A DNA stretch of 14,248 nucleotides, taken from Clostridia bacterium. Lineage in GTDB: Bacteria > Bacillota > Clostridia > Oscillospirales > CAG-272. The notes below the pieces were generated by a model. The model was given only the letters and a program-made list of their open reading frames with translations. It had not been told where the DNA came from and did no database searches. Where the stretch lies: the NCBI GenBank assembly GCA_900768535.1, contig CAAGDE010000009.1:1-14248 (forward strand). The letters are read 5' to 3'. Of the stretch, positions 13,054 through 14,248 are shown piece by piece. How positions within the stretch are numbered: the first letter of the stretch is position 1; each line of letters begins with the position of its first letter. Both the position numbers and the translations under genes were made by a program.

Positions 13054-14248
13054 TCAGTTTCCTTTTTTTCTCTTTCGCAACAGACCCGCACAAAGCAACG
13101 CGGTCAGAAGCGCCGACACGGAGGGAAGTACCGCCCCGGAACAACCGCCGGAGCCCTTTTGCCCGGTGGTATCCGTCTCTCCGGATCCGGAGCCTGCCGT
13201 GCTTTCCCCGGTCAGTGCCGGAAGGATCTCCTCGTCAAAGCGCTGACCGCAGACGGTGCAGGTTCTGTAGCGTTTTCCGGGTACGTCGATTGCCGGCTCC
13301 TGCTCGATGATCCAGTCGCCCCCGGTATGCGGCAGCTCGTCAACCGTACGAAGCTCCAGCCCCTTTCCGCAACGGGTGCAGGCAATGCGCTCGGTTCCTT
13401 TTTTTCGGCAGGTGGGGGCGCTGATCTGCTCCCACGGCCCCTTCTCGTGCCCCAGGGGCGGCAGCGTCTCCTCGTTCCCGTCTCTTACATGGCAGACCGT
13501 GCATTCCTTTGCGGATATGCCTGCCTCTGTGCAGGTCGGCTCGCGTTCGACAATCGCCTCATTGCTCCATTTGTGCGCTTCACCGCTTACGGTAACCGCC
13601 CCGCAGCAGGACCAGACAACATTATGCGTCTGACCGTCCTCGTTGCACACCGCACGCTGCTTGCCCGCATGGTTTTCCGGATTTACCGCACTTTCGCTGT
13701 CGGTCAGACCGCAGAATGCGCAATGGCGGGGCAGAAGACAGGTTGCATCCAGCCAGGTCTCATGCGTGCAGGGATTGGCAACCAGAGTCACGGTGTCGCA
13801 GGAGGTGGGGCGGCAACCATCTCCGCGATAGATCACACCGTTATCCAGTTTTCCGGTGTTCAGGTAATTGTGATCGTAGGTACTTGCGGCAAAGCGGATT
13901 TCGGTATCCTCCGCAAAGGCAGAAAGGCAAACCCGGCTGACACGAAGCTCAGCCACAAAGCCGTTCCCGTCTGCATTTTCCCTGACGGCAAGCGTTCGGT
14001 TTGCCTGCAGAATGACCGGAATCTGATAGATGGATTCGGTGGTTCCGTCCTGCCTGATCGCAATGGCATGACCGCCATTTTCGCGGGAAACATTCCACAG
14101 TCCGGCAAAGTCCGTGCGCTCGCAGATGCGAAGCTCCACAAACCGGTCGCTTACCGCCTCATTATACTCCATACGCACCAGAATGTACAGATTGTCCGCG
14201 TCCCAAAGCATCTTTACAACCGCCTTTTGGTGCGCTTCCTTTCCGTTG
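13054..14248 (-). CDS. Cell-surface protein: CBM9-like domain, CxxC(G) repeats and Gly-Cys C-terminal anchor (5' end outside window)
   Basis: The frame is open through the right edge (…NGKEAHQKAVVKMLWD), so the N-terminus is missing; 397 residues are visible. Visible residues ~1-155 resemble a CBM9/DOMON-type sugar-binding beta-sandwich: LWDADNLYILVRMEYNEAV near the start, then VELRICERTDF and FVAELRVSRV. From ~160 to ~345 there are four irregular Cys-pair repeats (HCAFCG, ECTVCH, ACTRCG, TCTVCGQRF), each with nearby His and Trp/Gly and phrases such as PTCTEAG and LPPLGHEKG; this is a known style of repeat in Clostridia surface proteins. A Ser/Gly/Thr spacer follows, then GGCSGAVLPS, a hydrophobic helix and the tail RKRKKGN. 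It is the first visible gene of the leftward operon and probably binds pectic or other plant glycans at the cell surface. The internal ATG at 14211 is not a start. Confidence 0.75.
   Translation of the reverse strand, partial: NGKEAHQKAVVKMLWDADNLYILVRMEYNEAVSDRFVELRICERTDFAGLWNVSRENGGHAIAIRQDGTTESIYQIPVILQANRTLAVRENADGNGFVAELRVSRVCLSAFAEDTEIRFAASTYDHNYLNTGKLDNGVIYRGDGCRPTSCDTVTLVANPCTHETWLDATCLLPRHCAFCGLTDSESAVNPENHAGKQRAVCNEDGQTHNVVWSCCGAVTVSGEAHKWSNEAIVEREPTCTEAGISAKECTVCHVRDGNEETLPPLGHEKGPWEQISAPTCRKKGTERIACTRCGKGLELRTVDELPHTGGDWIIEQEPAIDVPGKRYRTCTVCGQRFDEEILPALTGESTAGSGSGETDTTGQKGSGGCSGAVLPSVSALLTALLCAGLLRKRKKGN

Overview
The window looks like accessory DNA from an uncultured gut or rumen member of the Clostridia (Bacillota), probably Oscillospirales or Christensenellales-like. 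This is inferred from strong AGGAGG-type ribosome binding sites, fairly GC-rich coding sequence, LCAC-type lipoproteins, LamG/CBM9/CxxCG surface proteins and a GH28/GH78 carbohydrate theme. No marker gene is present, so the taxonomic call is inference.

Layout. (1) Bases 1-171 are an AT-richer minus-strand fragment: the end of one gene and the first 13 codons of another. It abuts, head to head, a plus-strand surface-protein gene that has lost its 5' part. (2) Bases 172-6535 are a tight plus-strand operon: truncated LamG-type surface protein, a 47-residue peptide of the MKKxYxxP...EDLIxTS kind, a secreted LamG protein with a Gly-Cys C-terminal membrane anchor, a large lipoprotein with a sialidase-fold beta-propeller, and a shorter paralogue of that protein without a signal peptide. 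Two tandem terminators close it. (3) Bases 6706-9087 are a graveyard. It holds a RhuM-family remnant, an ATTCGC-rich palindromic repeat, two 29-bp copies of a tRNA-Ser-like 3' end (7295-7323 and 9022-9050), a solute-binding-protein fragment, and an open reading frame joining the C-terminal part of a GH78 alpha-L-rhamnosidase to the C-terminal DNA-binding part of an AraC regulator. (4) Bases 9068-14248 are a minus-strand operon, read from right to left: a CBM9-like surface protein entering from the right edge, a GH28 pectin hydrolase, a serine beta-lactamase-family hydrolase and an EamA/DMT permease. The last three are joined by 4-bp ATGA overlaps.

How the genes may work together. The right-hand operon fits capture of plant pectin at the surface, trimming of galacturonic-acid-containing oligosaccharides by the GH28 enzyme, ester or peptide hydrolysis by the serine hydrolase, and transport by the permease. 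The fragments in the middle (solute-binding protein, GH78, AraC) are the usual parts of a rhamnose or rhamnogalacturonan locus, so an older locus of the same kind seems to have collapsed there by deletions. The left operon appears to pair one extracellular and one cytoplasmic member of an uncharacterised glycan-processing propeller family.

The observations most worth checking are the propeller pair, the shared Gly-Cys C-terminal anchor on two unrelated surface proteins, the GH78-AraC fusion frame, and the tRNA-Ser-like core flanked by two pairs of 12-bp-spaced direct repeats that resemble an integrase attachment site. I found no CRISPR array, intact tRNA or rRNA, integrase, transposase or known defence system.
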